From positions 1,612,001 to 1,676,000 of the forward strand of contig NZ_CP031148.1 in assembly GCF_003342675.1 (NCBI RefSeq): DNA of 64,000 nt, read 5' to 3'. The translations under genes and the position numbers were made by a program. The notes under the pieces are model-generated. The model was not told the origin of the DNA and made no database searches. It worked only from the letters and a program-made list of their open reading frames with translations. The DNA is from Haloplanus rubicundus (GTDB lineage Archaea; Halobacteriota; Halobacteria; Halobacteriales; Haloferacaceae). Below are positions 1 through 7,732 of the stretch, in pieces (positions within the stretch are counted from its first letter, which is position 1; each line of letters starts with the position of its first letter).

Positions 1-765
1 AAACCCATCGACACGGCGAAGATGGCGGCCGACCACCTCGGCTTCGGCTTCGTCTCCGTCCCCACCGCGGCCAGTCACGACGGCATCGTCAGCGGCCGCT
101 CCTCCATCCCCGAGGGCGACACCCGCCACAGCGTGGCTGCCGATCCGCCGCTGGCCGTCGTCGCCGACACCGAAGTCGTCGCGGCCGCGCCGTGGGAGCT
201 CACCACCGCCGGCTGTGCCGACATCGTCTCCAACTACACCGCCGTCGAGGACTGGCAACTCGCCCACCGCCTGCAGAACGTCGAGTACTCCGAGTACGCG
301 GGCGCGCTCTCCCGGATGACCGCCGAGATGCTCGTCGAGAACGCCGAGTCGATCAAACAGGGGCTAGAGGAGTCGGCGTGGGTCGTGGTGAAGGCGCTCG
401 TCTCCTCCGGCGTCGCCATGTCCATCGCGGGCTCCTCGCGGCCCGCGAGCGGCGCCGAACACCTCTTTTCGCATCGGCTGGACCGCATCGAACCCGGCCG
501 CGCCCTCCACGGCCACCAGGTCGGCGTCGGCTCCATCCTCGTCGCCTACCTCCACGAGGGCGAGAAGGGGATGTGGCGAAACATCCGCGACGCCCTCGCG
601 GTCATCGGCGCGCCGACGACGGCCGCGGAACTCGGCTTCGACGACGAGACGGTCATCGAGGCGCTGACGACCGCCCACCGCATCCGCGACCGGTACACCA
701 TCCTCGGCAACGGCATCAGCGAGGCGGCCGCGCGCGAAGCCGCGACGGTGACGGGCGTGATCTAG
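1..765 (+). CDS. egsA: Glycerol-1-phosphate dehydrogenase [NAD(P)+], 5'-truncated by window edge
   Basis: The frame is open from base 1, so only the C-terminal 254 residues are visible; the family is about 350 residues, so the N-terminal nucleotide-binding part lies outside. The enzyme reduces dihydroxyacetone phosphate to sn-glycerol-1-phosphate, the backbone of archaeal ether lipids. Family signatures seen: PTAASHDGIVSGRSSI near the start (metal-ligand Asp region), AEHLFSHRLD and GRALHGHQVGVGS (two conserved metal-ligand His). The acidic composition fits a haloarchaeal cytosolic protein. The neighbour downstream is an unrelated membrane protein. Confidence 0.93.
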   Translation, partial: KPIDTAKMAADHLGFGFVSVPTAASHDGIVSGRSSIPEGDTRHSVAADPPLAVVADTEVVAAAPWELTTAGCADIVSNYTAVEDWQLAHRLQNVEYSEYAGALSRMTAEMLVENAESIKQGLEESAWVVVKALVSSGVAMSIAGSSRPASGAEHLFSHRLDRIEPGRALHGHQVGVGSILVAYLHEGEKGMWRNIRDALAVIGAPTTAAELGFDDETVIEALTTAHRIRDRYTILGNGISEAAAREAATVTGVI

Positions 766-835
766 ACCCTCACCGCGTCGCGTGGCGACGCTCACAGAAC
801 GGAAGAGGCAAGCCGGTGCGGTCCAACCCCCCGCT

Positions 836-1444
836 ATGGCAACGGCCAGCGCCAGCGGCCCGGTCAAGGACCACCCCGCCGCCGTCACCGCCGTCCTCTC
901 CGTCGTCGGCTACACCCTCGTCGTCGGCACCTTCCTCGGAGTGGTTCCCGGGTCGATCTTCCCCGACCTCTCGCTCGAACAGGTAAACCGCCTCTCCGAC
1001 GCCATCGCCGTCGTCAACACCGTCGCCACCCTCTCGCTGATCGCCGGCTGGCGGTGGATCCGCCGCGACGAGGTCAAAAAACACGCGACCGCCATGGCCT
1101 CCGCCTTCGGTCTCATCCTCGTCTTTCTCGTCCTCTATCTGACCAAAATCGGCGGCGGCGGCACCAAGGAGTTCGTCGGCCCCCAACTCGTCTACTACGC
1201 CTACCTGGCGATGCTCGCCATCCACATTATCCTCTCTATCGTCTCCGTCCCCGTCGTCCTCTACGCCATCGTTCTCGGCGTGACCCACACCCCGGCCGAA
1301 CTCCGCGACACCGCCCACGCCCGCGTCGGACGGGTCGCAGCCGGCGCGTGGATCCTCTCGCTCTCGCTCGGCGTCGTCACCTACCTCCTCCTCAACCACG
1401 TCTACAGCTGGGAGTTCGTCGAGGCGGCGATTGTTTTCGTTTAA
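836..1444 (+). CDS. DUF420 family integral membrane protein
   Basis: A protein of 202 residues with about five membrane segments (roughly residues 18-40, 58-76, 88-108, 125-150 and 175-195). Sequence and topology match the DUF420 (YozB-like) family, often found near cytochrome oxidase genes and suspected of an accessory role in respiration; its biochemical role is unknown. I chose ATG 836, after the leader ccccccgct; an in-frame GTG at 782 would add 18 non-hydrophobic residues. His residues in the membrane segments (HATAMASAF, HIILS, HVYSW) could bind a metal or heme, but that is inference. Its stop overlaps the stop of the convergent Usp gene. Confidence 0.8.
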   Translation: MATASASGPVKDHPAAVTAVLSVVGYTLVVGTFLGVVPGSIFPDLSLEQVNRLSDAIAVVNTVATLSLIAGWRWIRRDEVKKHATAMASAFGLILVFLVLYLTKIGGGGTKEFVGPQLVYYAYLAMLAIHIILSIVSVPVVLYAIVLGVTHTPAELRDTAHARVGRVAAGAWILSLSLGVVTYLLLNHVYSWEFVEAAIVFV

Positions 1445-1878
1445 TCCCACTTCCCCCGAACCACCAGCGTCGGCACGTCCGTCGCCCGAACGACCCGCTC
1501 CGTGACGCTCCCGACCACGTACCGCTCCACCCCACGTCGGCCGTGGGTCCCCATCACGATCAGATCGATGCTGTTCCCCTCGGCGTAGTCGACGATGGCG
1601 TCCTCGGCGAGACCCTCGATCACCGCCTCGGTCACGTCGACGCCGCGGTCGGCCGCCCGCTCCGACACGGCCGCCGTCGCCGCCTCGCCCTCCTCGTGGA
1701 GCGCGTCGCGGAGGGCGTCGAGACCGAGCCCCGGCGCCTCGTGGGCGATACCGTCGACGTCGACGACGTACAGGGCGTGGACCGTCGCGTCGAACCGTTC
1801 GGCGATGGCCAGTGCGTGTTCGGTGGCCGCCATCGCCGGGTCGCTCCCGTCGGTCGGCACCAGAACGTGATCGTACAT
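1441..1878 (-). CDS. Universal stress protein, single UspA domain
   Basis: A cytosolic protein of 145 residues filling one Usp domain. It begins MYDHVLVPTDGSDPAM (first beta strand and nucleotide-contacting Asp) and ends with the ATP-binding signature GTHGRRGVERYVVGSVTERV, which fits G-x2-G-x9-G-[ST]. Such proteins bind ATP, form dimers and are linked to stress survival; no specific partner is visible. The gene is convergent with the DUF420 gene and shares stop-codon bases with it. A second, tandem-domain Usp lies at 46619-47452. Confidence 0.92.
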   Translation of the reverse strand: MYDHVLVPTDGSDPAMAATEHALAIAERFDATVHALYVVDVDGIAHEAPGLGLDALRDALHEEGEAATAAVSERAADRGVDVTEAVIEGLAEDAIVDYAEGNSIDLIVMGTHGRRGVERYVVGSVTERVVRATDVPTLVVRGKWD

Positions 1879-1994
1879 GGCCGCCGATTCGGTCGCCCAG
1901 CCCTCATATCCCCCGGCGGTTCTCGGCCGGCGGGAACCGCCCCATCGTTCGCCGACGGCGGGGATTTTTGGTCACCCGCTTCGTGGGCGGCCGT

Positions 1995-3056
1995 GTGCGA
2001 GTCGCGTTCGCGTCGATGTCGACGGCCCACCACGGCGACGACTGGTACGCGGGTCGGCTGCAGGCGGTCGCCGAACGCCTGGCGGCCCGTGGCCACGACG
2101 TGACGATCTGCTGTGTGCAGTGGTGGGACGGCGATCATCCGAGCTTCGACTTCGAGGGCGTCACCTACCGCCGGGTGACCGCCGACCACGCACCACGGGC
2201 GTTCGTCACCAAGCTCCCGTTCGCGCTCAACAGCGTCCGCCCCGACGTGGTCCACGTCGCGACGCGGCCACACCTCGCCGTCCCCGCCGCGAAGGCCGCC
2301 GGCCGGCTCCGACGCACCCCAGTCGTCGCCGAGTGGTGGGCGTACCCCGACGACGAGACGCCGCCGTGGCGCCGCCGCTGGGCCGCCCGCTCGCCCGCTC
2401 GCGTCCTCGTCCCCTCCGACACCGTCGGGACGACGGTCCGCGAGTGCGGGGCGGCCGCCGCCGACGTCGAGGTGATCCCCGACAGCGTCGACGTGGCGGG
2501 CATCCGCGACGCCCCCGTCGACCCTCGCGCCGACGTGGTGTACGCCCGTTCGCTCGACGAGTACGCCAACGTCGAGGCCTTTCTCCTCGCGCTGGCGGAA
2601 CTCCGACAGCGGGACTGGCGGGCCGCGGTCATCGGCGACGGGCCGGCCCGTCCCGACGCCGAACGGACCGCCCGTGACCTCCGCATCGACGACCGAGTGG
2701 AGTTTCTCGGCGCCCTCGACCCCGGGGACCAGATTCCGATCCTCAAGGGCGCGCACGTCTTCGCCCAGACGGCGACGTGGGCGCCGTTCGCGACGGACCT
2801 CCTCCGGGCGCTCGCGTGTGGCTGCGTCGGCGTCGTCGCGTACCAGGCCAACTCGGCCGCCCACGAACTCGTCGAGGGGGACCCCCGCGGCGCGCTGGTG
2901 ACCAGCCCCCGCGAACTCGCGGACGAAATCGTCGCCGCGGCGGAGCTGGAGCGCTGGACGGTCAACGAGGCGTACGCGTCTTACGATCACGAGGCGGTTC
3001 TCGACCGCTACGTCGACTGCTACGAGACGGTCGTCGCCGACTACGGCCTCTTTTGA
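1995..3056 (+). CDS. Glycosyltransferase, GT-B fold (GT4-like), degenerate donor motif
   Basis: A protein of 353 residues starting at GTG 1995 (VRVAFASMSTAHHGDDWYAG, the usual first strand of GT-B transferases); longer in-frame starts give a basic, non-homologous extension. Two Rossmann-like halves are recognisable: the acceptor half (RPDVVHVATRPH, near residues 80-90) and the donor half (RAAVIGDGPARPDAERTA; VEFLGALDPGDQIPILKGAH). Where GT4 enzymes have the E-x7-E nucleotide-sugar motif, this protein has TWAPFATDLLRALACGCVGV, keeping the LRALACG part but not the first glutamate. It probably glycosylates a lipid or protein-linked glycan; donor and acceptor are unknown. Confidence 0.75.
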   Translation: MRVAFASMSTAHHGDDWYAGRLQAVAERLAARGHDVTICCVQWWDGDHPSFDFEGVTYRRVTADHAPRAFVTKLPFALNSVRPDVVHVATRPHLAVPAAKAAGRLRRTPVVAEWWAYPDDETPPWRRRWAARSPARVLVPSDTVGTTVRECGAAAADVEVIPDSVDVAGIRDAPVDPRADVVYARSLDEYANVEAFLLALAELRQRDWRAAVIGDGPARPDAERTARDLRIDDRVEFLGALDPGDQIPILKGAHVFAQTATWAPFATDLLRALACGCVGVVAYQANSAAHELVEGDPRGALVTSPRELADEIVAAAELERWTVNEAYASYDHEAVLDRYVDCYETVVADYGLF

Positions 3057-3108
3057 CGTTCCCGACCGTTTCGGAACGCTTTTGCCCGCGATACGTCCAC
3101 GACAATCC

Positions 3109-3369
3109 ATGAGCGACGACGTTGCGGCCGAGCTTCGCGAGCAGTTCAGGACGGCATTCGAGGGCGCCGACTTTCCCGTCACCGACCAGATGGACCTCGT
3201 TCCCGCGCTCCCGGACGGACCGGGCACACGGTTCGAGGCCGGCGACGTGTCCTTCTCCGCGATGGAACTCGCCGCGAACCTCGACGGCCACCAGGAGTTC
3301 CCCTACGAGTCCGTCGACGAACTCGTCGACGACGTGATGGCGGCCATCGAAGCGGAAGGCCTCATTTAG
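3109..3369 (+). CDS. MTH865-like family small protein
   Basis: A small acidic protein of 86 residues. The start is ATG 3109 (MSDDVAAEL); an upstream in-frame start adds only PAIRPRQ-type residues. The pattern FEGADFPVTDQMDLVPALPDG, then FEAGDVSFSAMELA and ending VMAAIEAEGLI matches the MTH865-like fold, a small EF-hand-like helical protein of unknown function widespread in euryarchaea. There are no membrane segments or cysteines. It lies 52 bases after the glycosyltransferase and 36 before the peptidase and may be cotranscribed with either. Confidence 0.8.
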   Translation: MSDDVAAELREQFRTAFEGADFPVTDQMDLVPALPDGPGTRFEAGDVSFSAMELAANLDGHQEFPYESVDELVDDVMAAIEAEGLI

Positions 3370-3405
3370 GACAACACGTTTGGTCGCCCCCGACCAACGG
3401 CCCGT

Positions 3406-5244
3406 ATGTTCGACATCGAGCGCTACCTCAACGTGCGGAGCGCACACGGCGCCTCCGTCGGCCCCGACGGCGACACGCTCTCCTTTCTCATGGACACCAC
3501 CGGCGTCCCGCAGGTGTGGACCCTCGACGCCCCCGGCGCGTGGCCCGAACAGCGCACCTTCTTCGACAACCGGGTCACCTTCGCCTCGTGGTCGCCCGAA
3601 CGCCTCGAACTGATCGTCGGCCGTGACCGCGGGGGCGACGAGAAGGAGACGCTCTACCGACTCGACGCCACCGACGGCTCGATCACCGATCTGACCGAAC
3701 ACCCCGACGCGAAACACTGGTTCGGCGGCTGGAGCCCCGACGGCGAGCGCTTCGCCTTCGCCTCCAACCGCCGCGACGAGTCCGTCTTCGACGTCTACGT
3801 CCAGAACCGCGACGCCACCGGCGCCGACGCCGAACGCGTCCACGAGGGCGACGGCTGGTTCTCCGTCGCCGGCTGGAGTCCCGACGGCGACCGCCTCCTC
3901 CTCACCGAATCGCACTCCAGTTTCGACCAGGACGTCTACGTCCTCGACGTGGAGACGGGGAGTCGCCGCCACCTCACGCCCCACGAGGGGACCGTCCGCC
4001 ACCTCAGCGCCAACTGGGGACCGGACGGCGAGTACGTCTACCTCGTCACCGACCGCGACACCGACACCCTCCGGCTCTCCGTCATCGACCTCTCGGCGGA
4101 CGAGCTGTCCACCGTCGAGGCGGCGGGCTCCGAGGATACCCCTCTCGCCGACGACGCGTGGAACGTCGACGGCGTCGCGGTCGATCAGGATTCCCGACGG
4201 CTGGTCTACTCCCGCAACGTCGACGGCTACACCGAACTCGGCGTCGGCGAACTCGTCGCGCCCGGCCGTCTCGATCACTTCCCGACGCCGGACCTCCCGC
4301 CCTGTGTCGCCGGCGGGGTCAGCTTCGGGCCCGACGGCGACCGCTTCGCGCTGACGGTCACCCGGAGCGACGACACCGCCAACGTCCACGTCGTCGACGT
4401 GACGAGCGGCGAGACGGAACGATGGACCCGCGCCTCCACCGCGGGCATCCCCCGCGACACCTTCGTCACCCCGGAACTCGTCCGGTACCCCTCCTTCGAC
4501 GGGCGGGAGATCCCCGCTTTCTTCTCCCTGCCCGAGACGGATACGGGCCACGGCGAGACGCCCGTCGTCGTCGACGTCCACGGCGGTCCCGAGTCACAGC
4601 GTCGCCCCTCCTTCGGCCGCGTGAAACAGTACCTCCTCTCTCGGGGCTACGCCGTCTTCGAACCCAACGTCCGCGGGTCGACGGGCTACGGCAAGGCCTA
4701 CACCCACCTCGACGACGTGGAAAAACGGATGGACTCGGTGGCGGACCTGAAAGCCGGCGTCGACTGGCTCCACGACCATCCCGCCGTCGACCCCGACCGC
4801 ATCGCCGTCATGGGTGCCTCTTACGGCGGGTTCATGACACTCGCCGCCATGACGGCGTACCCCGACGTGTGGGCCGCCGGCGTCGACATCGTCGGCATCG
4901 CCAACTTCGTCACGTTCCTCGAGAACACCGGCGACTGGCGGCGCGAACTCCGCGAGGCCGAGTACGGCTCGCTCGATTCGGACCGGGAACTGCTGGAGTC
5001 GATCAGTCCCGTCAACCACGTCGACGAGATCGCCGCACCCCTGTTCGTCCTCCACGGCGAGAACGACCCCCGGGTCCCCGTCAGTGAGGCCCACCGTATC
5101 GTCGAGGGCGCCCGTGAGGCGGGCGTCCCCGTCCGCGAACTGATATTCGAGGACGAGGGTCACGGCTTCACGAAACTCGAAAATCGGATCGAGGCCTACG
5201 CCGCAATCGTCGAGTTCCTCGATACGCACCTCGCGAGCGAGTAG
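3406..5244 (+). CDS. S9 family serine peptidase (acylaminoacyl/prolyl oligopeptidase type)
   Basis: A protein of 612 residues. Residues 1 to about 330 form a beta-propeller with repeated WSPDG/SPDGDR blades (WSPERLEL, GWSPDGERFAF, GWSPDGDRLLL). The C-terminal alpha/beta hydrolase carries the catalytic triad: Ser in GASYGGF (about residue 471), Asp in GENDPRVPV (about 553) and His in DEGHGF (586). DVHGGPESQ and NVRGSTGYG supply the oxyanion region. The family removes acylated or short peptides in the cytosol; no signal peptide is present. It ends three bases before the convergent acidic repeat gene. Confidence 0.92.
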   Translation: MFDIERYLNVRSAHGASVGPDGDTLSFLMDTTGVPQVWTLDAPGAWPEQRTFFDNRVTFASWSPERLELIVGRDRGGDEKETLYRLDATDGSITDLTEHPDAKHWFGGWSPDGERFAFASNRRDESVFDVYVQNRDATGADAERVHEGDGWFSVAGWSPDGDRLLLTESHSSFDQDVYVLDVETGSRRHLTPHEGTVRHLSANWGPDGEYVYLVTDRDTDTLRLSVIDLSADELSTVEAAGSEDTPLADDAWNVDGVAVDQDSRRLVYSRNVDGYTELGVGELVAPGRLDHFPTPDLPPCVAGGVSFGPDGDRFALTVTRSDDTANVHVVDVTSGETERWTRASTAGIPRDTFVTPELVRYPSFDGREIPAFFSLPETDTGHGETPVVVDVHGGPESQRRPSFGRVKQYLLSRGYAVFEPNVRGSTGYGKAYTHLDDVEKRMDSVADLKAGVDWLHDHPAVDPDRIAVMGASYGGFMTLAAMTAYPDVWAAGVDIVGIANFVTFLENTGDWRRELREAEYGSLDSDRELLESISPVNHVDEIAAPLFVLHGENDPRVPVSEAHRIVEGAREAGVPVRELIFEDEGHGFTKLENRIEAYAAIVEFLDTHLASE

Positions 5245-5247
5245 GGT

Positions 5248-5919
5248 CTACGTCGCCCGCTGGTCGTCGGGGTTCTCGGCGCGGTTGTGGACGGTGTTGT
5301 CCTCGTCCTCGCGGCGGCGTGGATCGGCCATCTCGGCGACGGCTTTGGTTGACATGCCGCCGTCGTCTTCCTCCTCGGCTTCTTCAGCTTCGGCTTCTTC
5401 CTCCTCGGCCTCCGCGTGGTCGTCGGGGTTCTCGGCGCGGTTGTGGACGGTGTTGTCCTCGTCCTCGCGGCGCCGCGGGTCGGCCATCTCGGCGACGGCC
5501 TTGGTGGACATGCCGCCGTCGTCCTCCGCTTCGGATTCTTCCTCCTCGGCCTCCGCTTCCTCGGCTTCTTCCTCCGCGACTTCCGCGTGATCGGCCGGGT
5601 TCTCGGCGCGGTTGTGGACGGTGTTGTCCTCGTCCTCGCGGCGCCGCGGGTCGGCCATCTCGGCGACGGCCTTGGTGGACATGCCGCCGCCGTCTTCCTC
5701 TTCGGCTTCCGCCTCTTCGGCTTCCGCCTCTTCGGCTTCCGCCTCCTCGGCTTCCGCCTCTTCGGCTTCCGCCTCCTCGGCTTCCGCCTCCTCGGCCTCC
5801 GCGTCGGGTTCTGGCTCTGGTTCCGGCTCCGCTGGCTCCTCCGATTCCGCCGACGGCGTGGGGTCGGAGGTGCTCGATCCCCCGCCGAAGATGGACAGAA
5901 TCTTGTCGATCAGACCCAT
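5248..5919 (-). CDS. Acidic repeat protein with three near-identical basic modules (unknown function)
   Basis: A protein of 223 residues; I do not recognise the family. It starts at ATG 5919 (MGLIDKILSIFGGGSS, a short amphipathic helix), followed by a Ser/Pro/Glu linker and a low-complexity tract of EAEEA units. Three copies of GGMSTKAVAEMADPRRRED plus EDNTVHNRAENP follow, separated by Glu/Ala linkers of different length. The module is nearly invariant while the linkers vary, so the module looks like a binding unit and the linkers like disordered spacers. The start overlaps by 10 bases the end of the small membrane-protein gene at 5910-6119, so the two should be translated together. Confidence 0.8.
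   Translation of the reverse strand: MGLIDKILSIFGGGSSTSDPTPSAESEEPAEPEPEPEPDAEAEEAEAEEAEAEEAEAEEAEAEEAEAEEAEAEEEDGGGMSTKAVAEMADPRRREDEDNTVHNRAENPADHAEVAEEEAEEAEAEEEESEAEDDGGMSTKAVAEMADPRRREDEDNTVHNRAENPDDHAEAEEEEAEAEEAEEEDDGGMSTKAVAEMADPRRREDEDNTVHNRAENPDDQRAT
5263..5694 (-). repeat. Three intragenic ~100-bp direct repeats
   Basis: The units lie at about 5263-5366, 5419-5523 and 5590-5694 and encode the same 30-odd residue module. The second and third are almost identical at the DNA level, while the first has a few synonymous changes (cggcggcgtgga versus cggcgccgcggg). A 15-bp unit (tcctcggcttccgcc-like) repeats many times at about 5699-5805 and encodes the Glu/Ala tract. This is coding repetition, not a CRISPR array. 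Confidence 0.9.
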
Positions 5920-6119
5920 GCCGACCCACCTCCGTTCTCGGCGCCGTCGTGGTCGACGGGTGCTGTCTCGGGTGTGGCCGTCACCTCGGCCCACTCCGTC
6001 TGGTCGGCGTGGACCCTGAGAACGGTGTTGACCATCGAAAGCACTGTCAGGACGATACTCGTCACGGCGGCAGCGACCACCTCGCCCCCGTCGCCGATTC
6101 TCGTGATGAATCGATTCAT
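5910..6119 (-). CDS. Small single-span membrane protein, partner of acidic repeat protein
   Basis: A protein of 69 residues starting at ATG 6119 (MNRFITRIGDGG). One membrane segment covers roughly residues 13-35 (VVAAAVTSIVLTVLSMVNTVL), followed by an acidic soluble tail ending GAENGGGSAWV. A TTG farther upstream (6134) is open, but the TATA-like box at about 6143-6150 lies 27 bases before ATG 6119, fitting a leaderless start there. The 3' end overlaps the next gene by 10 bases. I know no homologous family; an anchor for the following protein is a guess from gene order. Confidence 0.7.
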   Translation of the reverse strand: MNRFITRIGDGGEVVAAAVTSIVLTVLSMVNTVLRVHADQTEWAEVTATPETAPVDHDGAENGGGSAWV

Positions 6120-6142
6120 GTCTTTCGTTAACAATCCGATCC

Positions 6143-6150
6143 GTTATAAA
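6143..6150 (-). promoter_or_regulatory. TATA-like box for the 6119-5248 operon
   Basis: On the minus strand this reads tttataac, centred about 27 bases before ATG 6119. That spacing places the transcription start at or near the start codon, as is usual for leaderless haloarchaeal genes. Confidence 0.6.
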
Positions 6151-6245
6151 GGTGGGCCATGGTATCACCCGTCGTACGCCGACCGTCTTCCGATCCGTCC
6201 GGCGCCTCCGTTAGAGTCAAACGGGCGCACGGTGAACGGTACCAC

Positions 6246-6659
6246 ATGAGTACGGGGCAGGAACAGCGGACGATCCGGTGTCTCGTCGCCAAGGTTGGCC
6301 TCGACGGCCACGACCGCGGCGCTCACGTCATCGCACGCGCCTTCCGCGACGCCGGGTTCGAGGTGATCTACTCCGGGCTGCATCGCGCCCCGGAGGAGAT
6401 CGTGCAGGCCGCGGTGCAGGAGGACGTGGACGTCCTCGGCATCTCCATCCTCTCGGGCGCACACAACACGCTCGTCCCGAAGGTGATCGAGGGGCTGAAG
6501 GAGTACGGCGCGTTCGAGGACACCCTCGTCATCGTCGGCGGCATCGTCCCCGACGAGGACCGCGCCGACCTCAAGGCGGCGGGCGTGGCCGAAATCTTCG
6601 GCCCCGGGACGCCGATGCAGGAGACCATCGACTTCGTGCGCGAGAACGTCTCACGATGA
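6246..6659 (+). CDS. mcmA2: Methylmalonyl-CoA mutase, B12-binding (C-terminal/small) subunit
   Basis: A protein of 137 residues filling one cobalamin-binding domain. The DxHxxG motif that supplies the lower axial His to cobalt is D20-G-H22-D-R-G25 in VAKVGLDGHDRG. It continues with SGLHRAPEEIV, GISILSGAHNTL and VGGIVPDED, all standard for this subunit. It should pair with a separate large catalytic subunit, not present in this window, to interconvert methylmalonyl-CoA and succinyl-CoA. ATG 6246 was chosen because homologs begin just before the TIRCLVAKVGLDGHD strand. The stop overlaps the start of meaB (ATGA), so the two are translationally coupled. Confidence 0.93.
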   Translation: MSTGQEQRTIRCLVAKVGLDGHDRGAHVIARAFRDAGFEVIYSGLHRAPEEIVQAAVQEDVDVLGISILSGAHNTLVPKVIEGLKEYGAFEDTLVIVGGIVPDEDRADLKAAGVAEIFGPGTPMQETIDFVRENVSR

Positions 6660-7708
6660 GCGAGGCGGCAGTCGACGACCTCGTGACGGGCGTCCTCGAC
6701 GGCGAACATCGGGCGCTCGCGCGAACGATCACGACCATCGAGAACCAAGAGCCGGGCTACCGCGATCTGGTGTCGGCGCTCCACGCCCACACCGGCGACG
6801 CGGAGGTCGTCGGCGTCACCGGCAGCCCCGGCGCCGGCAAGTCGACGCTGGTCGACAAACTCGCCAAACGGTACCGGGACGACGGGCTGACCGTCGGCGT
6901 CATCGCCGTCGATCCCTCCTCGCCCTACACGGGCGGGGCGGTCCTCGGCGACCGCATCCGCATGGCCTCGAACGTCGGCGACATGGACGTGTTCTTCCGG
7001 TCGATGAGCGCCCGCGGCCAGTTGGGCGGGCTCTCGACCGCTACCGGCGACGCCATCACCGCCCTCGACGCCTTCGGGAAGGACCGCATCGTCGTCGAGA
7101 CGGTCGGTGCCGGGCAGAACGAGGTGGACGTGGTGCGTACCGCCGACACCGTCGTCGTCCTCGTCCAACCCGGCAGCGGCGACGACGTGCAGATGCTCAA
7201 GGCGGGAATCCTGGAGATCGGCGACGTGTTCGTCGTCAACAAGGCCGACATGGACGGCGCCGCGACCACCGTCTCCGACCTCCGCGAGATGCTCCACCTG
7301 CGCGAGGGGTCGACGACCGGCGCCGCCGGCCACCACGGACTGGGATCGATGGCCGACGGTGAGGACGCCGACGACGGCGACGACGGCGAGGGCTGGGACC
7401 CACGGATCGTCGAAACCGTCGCCACCGAGGGCGAGGGCGTCGACGACCTGATCGGCGTCCTCGACGATCACTACGCCCACCTCCGCGAGACGGGCGAACT
7501 CGCCCGCCGCGAGCGGACGCGCTACGCCGAGAAGATCCGCCAGTTGCTCCGGTCGGACGCCGCGGCCCTGCTGGAGGAGGAACTCGAGCGCCACGGCGGC
7601 ATCGACGCCCTCGTCGACGAGGTGCAGGCGCGGGAGGCGGATCCGTACACGGTCGCCGACCGGATCGTCGACCCGCTCGCGGACTGCGTCGAGGGTCGCC
7701 GGGAATAA
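6656..7708 (+). CDS. meaB: Methylmalonyl-CoA mutase-associated GTPase MeaB
   Basis: A protein of 350 residues of the G3E/ArgK GTPase family that protects or reloads the B12 cofactor of the mutase. Seen: Walker A GSPGAGKST (56-64), VDPSSPYTGGAVLGDRIRM, ETVGAGQNEVDV and NKAD (about 195-198) for guanine recognition. An acidic insertion (ADGEDADDGDDGEG, about 230-245) sits before the helical C-terminus and is probably a halophilic surface loop. It overlaps the B12 subunit gene by ATGA, supporting a shared task. Confidence 0.95.
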   Translation: MSEAAVDDLVTGVLDGEHRALARTITTIENQEPGYRDLVSALHAHTGDAEVVGVTGSPGAGKSTLVDKLAKRYRDDGLTVGVIAVDPSSPYTGGAVLGDRIRMASNVGDMDVFFRSMSARGQLGGLSTATGDAITALDAFGKDRIVVETVGAGQNEVDVVRTADTVVVLVQPGSGDDVQMLKAGILEIGDVFVVNKADMDGAATTVSDLREMLHLREGSTTGAAGHHGLGSMADGEDADDGDDGEGWDPRIVETVATEGEGVDDLIGVLDDHYAHLRETGELARRERTRYAEKIRQLLRSDAAALLEEELERHGGIDALVDEVQAREADPYTVADRIVDPLADCVEGRRE

Positions 7709-7732
7709 GTCGACTGCGGCCTACCTCCACCT

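Noticed and set aside
1632-3227. Long minus-strand open frame opposite the glycosyltransferase
   Set aside because: It is a high-GC shadow of the plus-strand gene and Usp gene: Arg/Gly/Asp-rich, no homology, and it crosses unrelated genes.
5263-5694. Three ~100-bp direct repeats as a possible CRISPR array
   Set aside because: They are in frame within a gene, too long for CRISPR repeats, and separated by coding Glu/Ala linkers rather than unique spacers.
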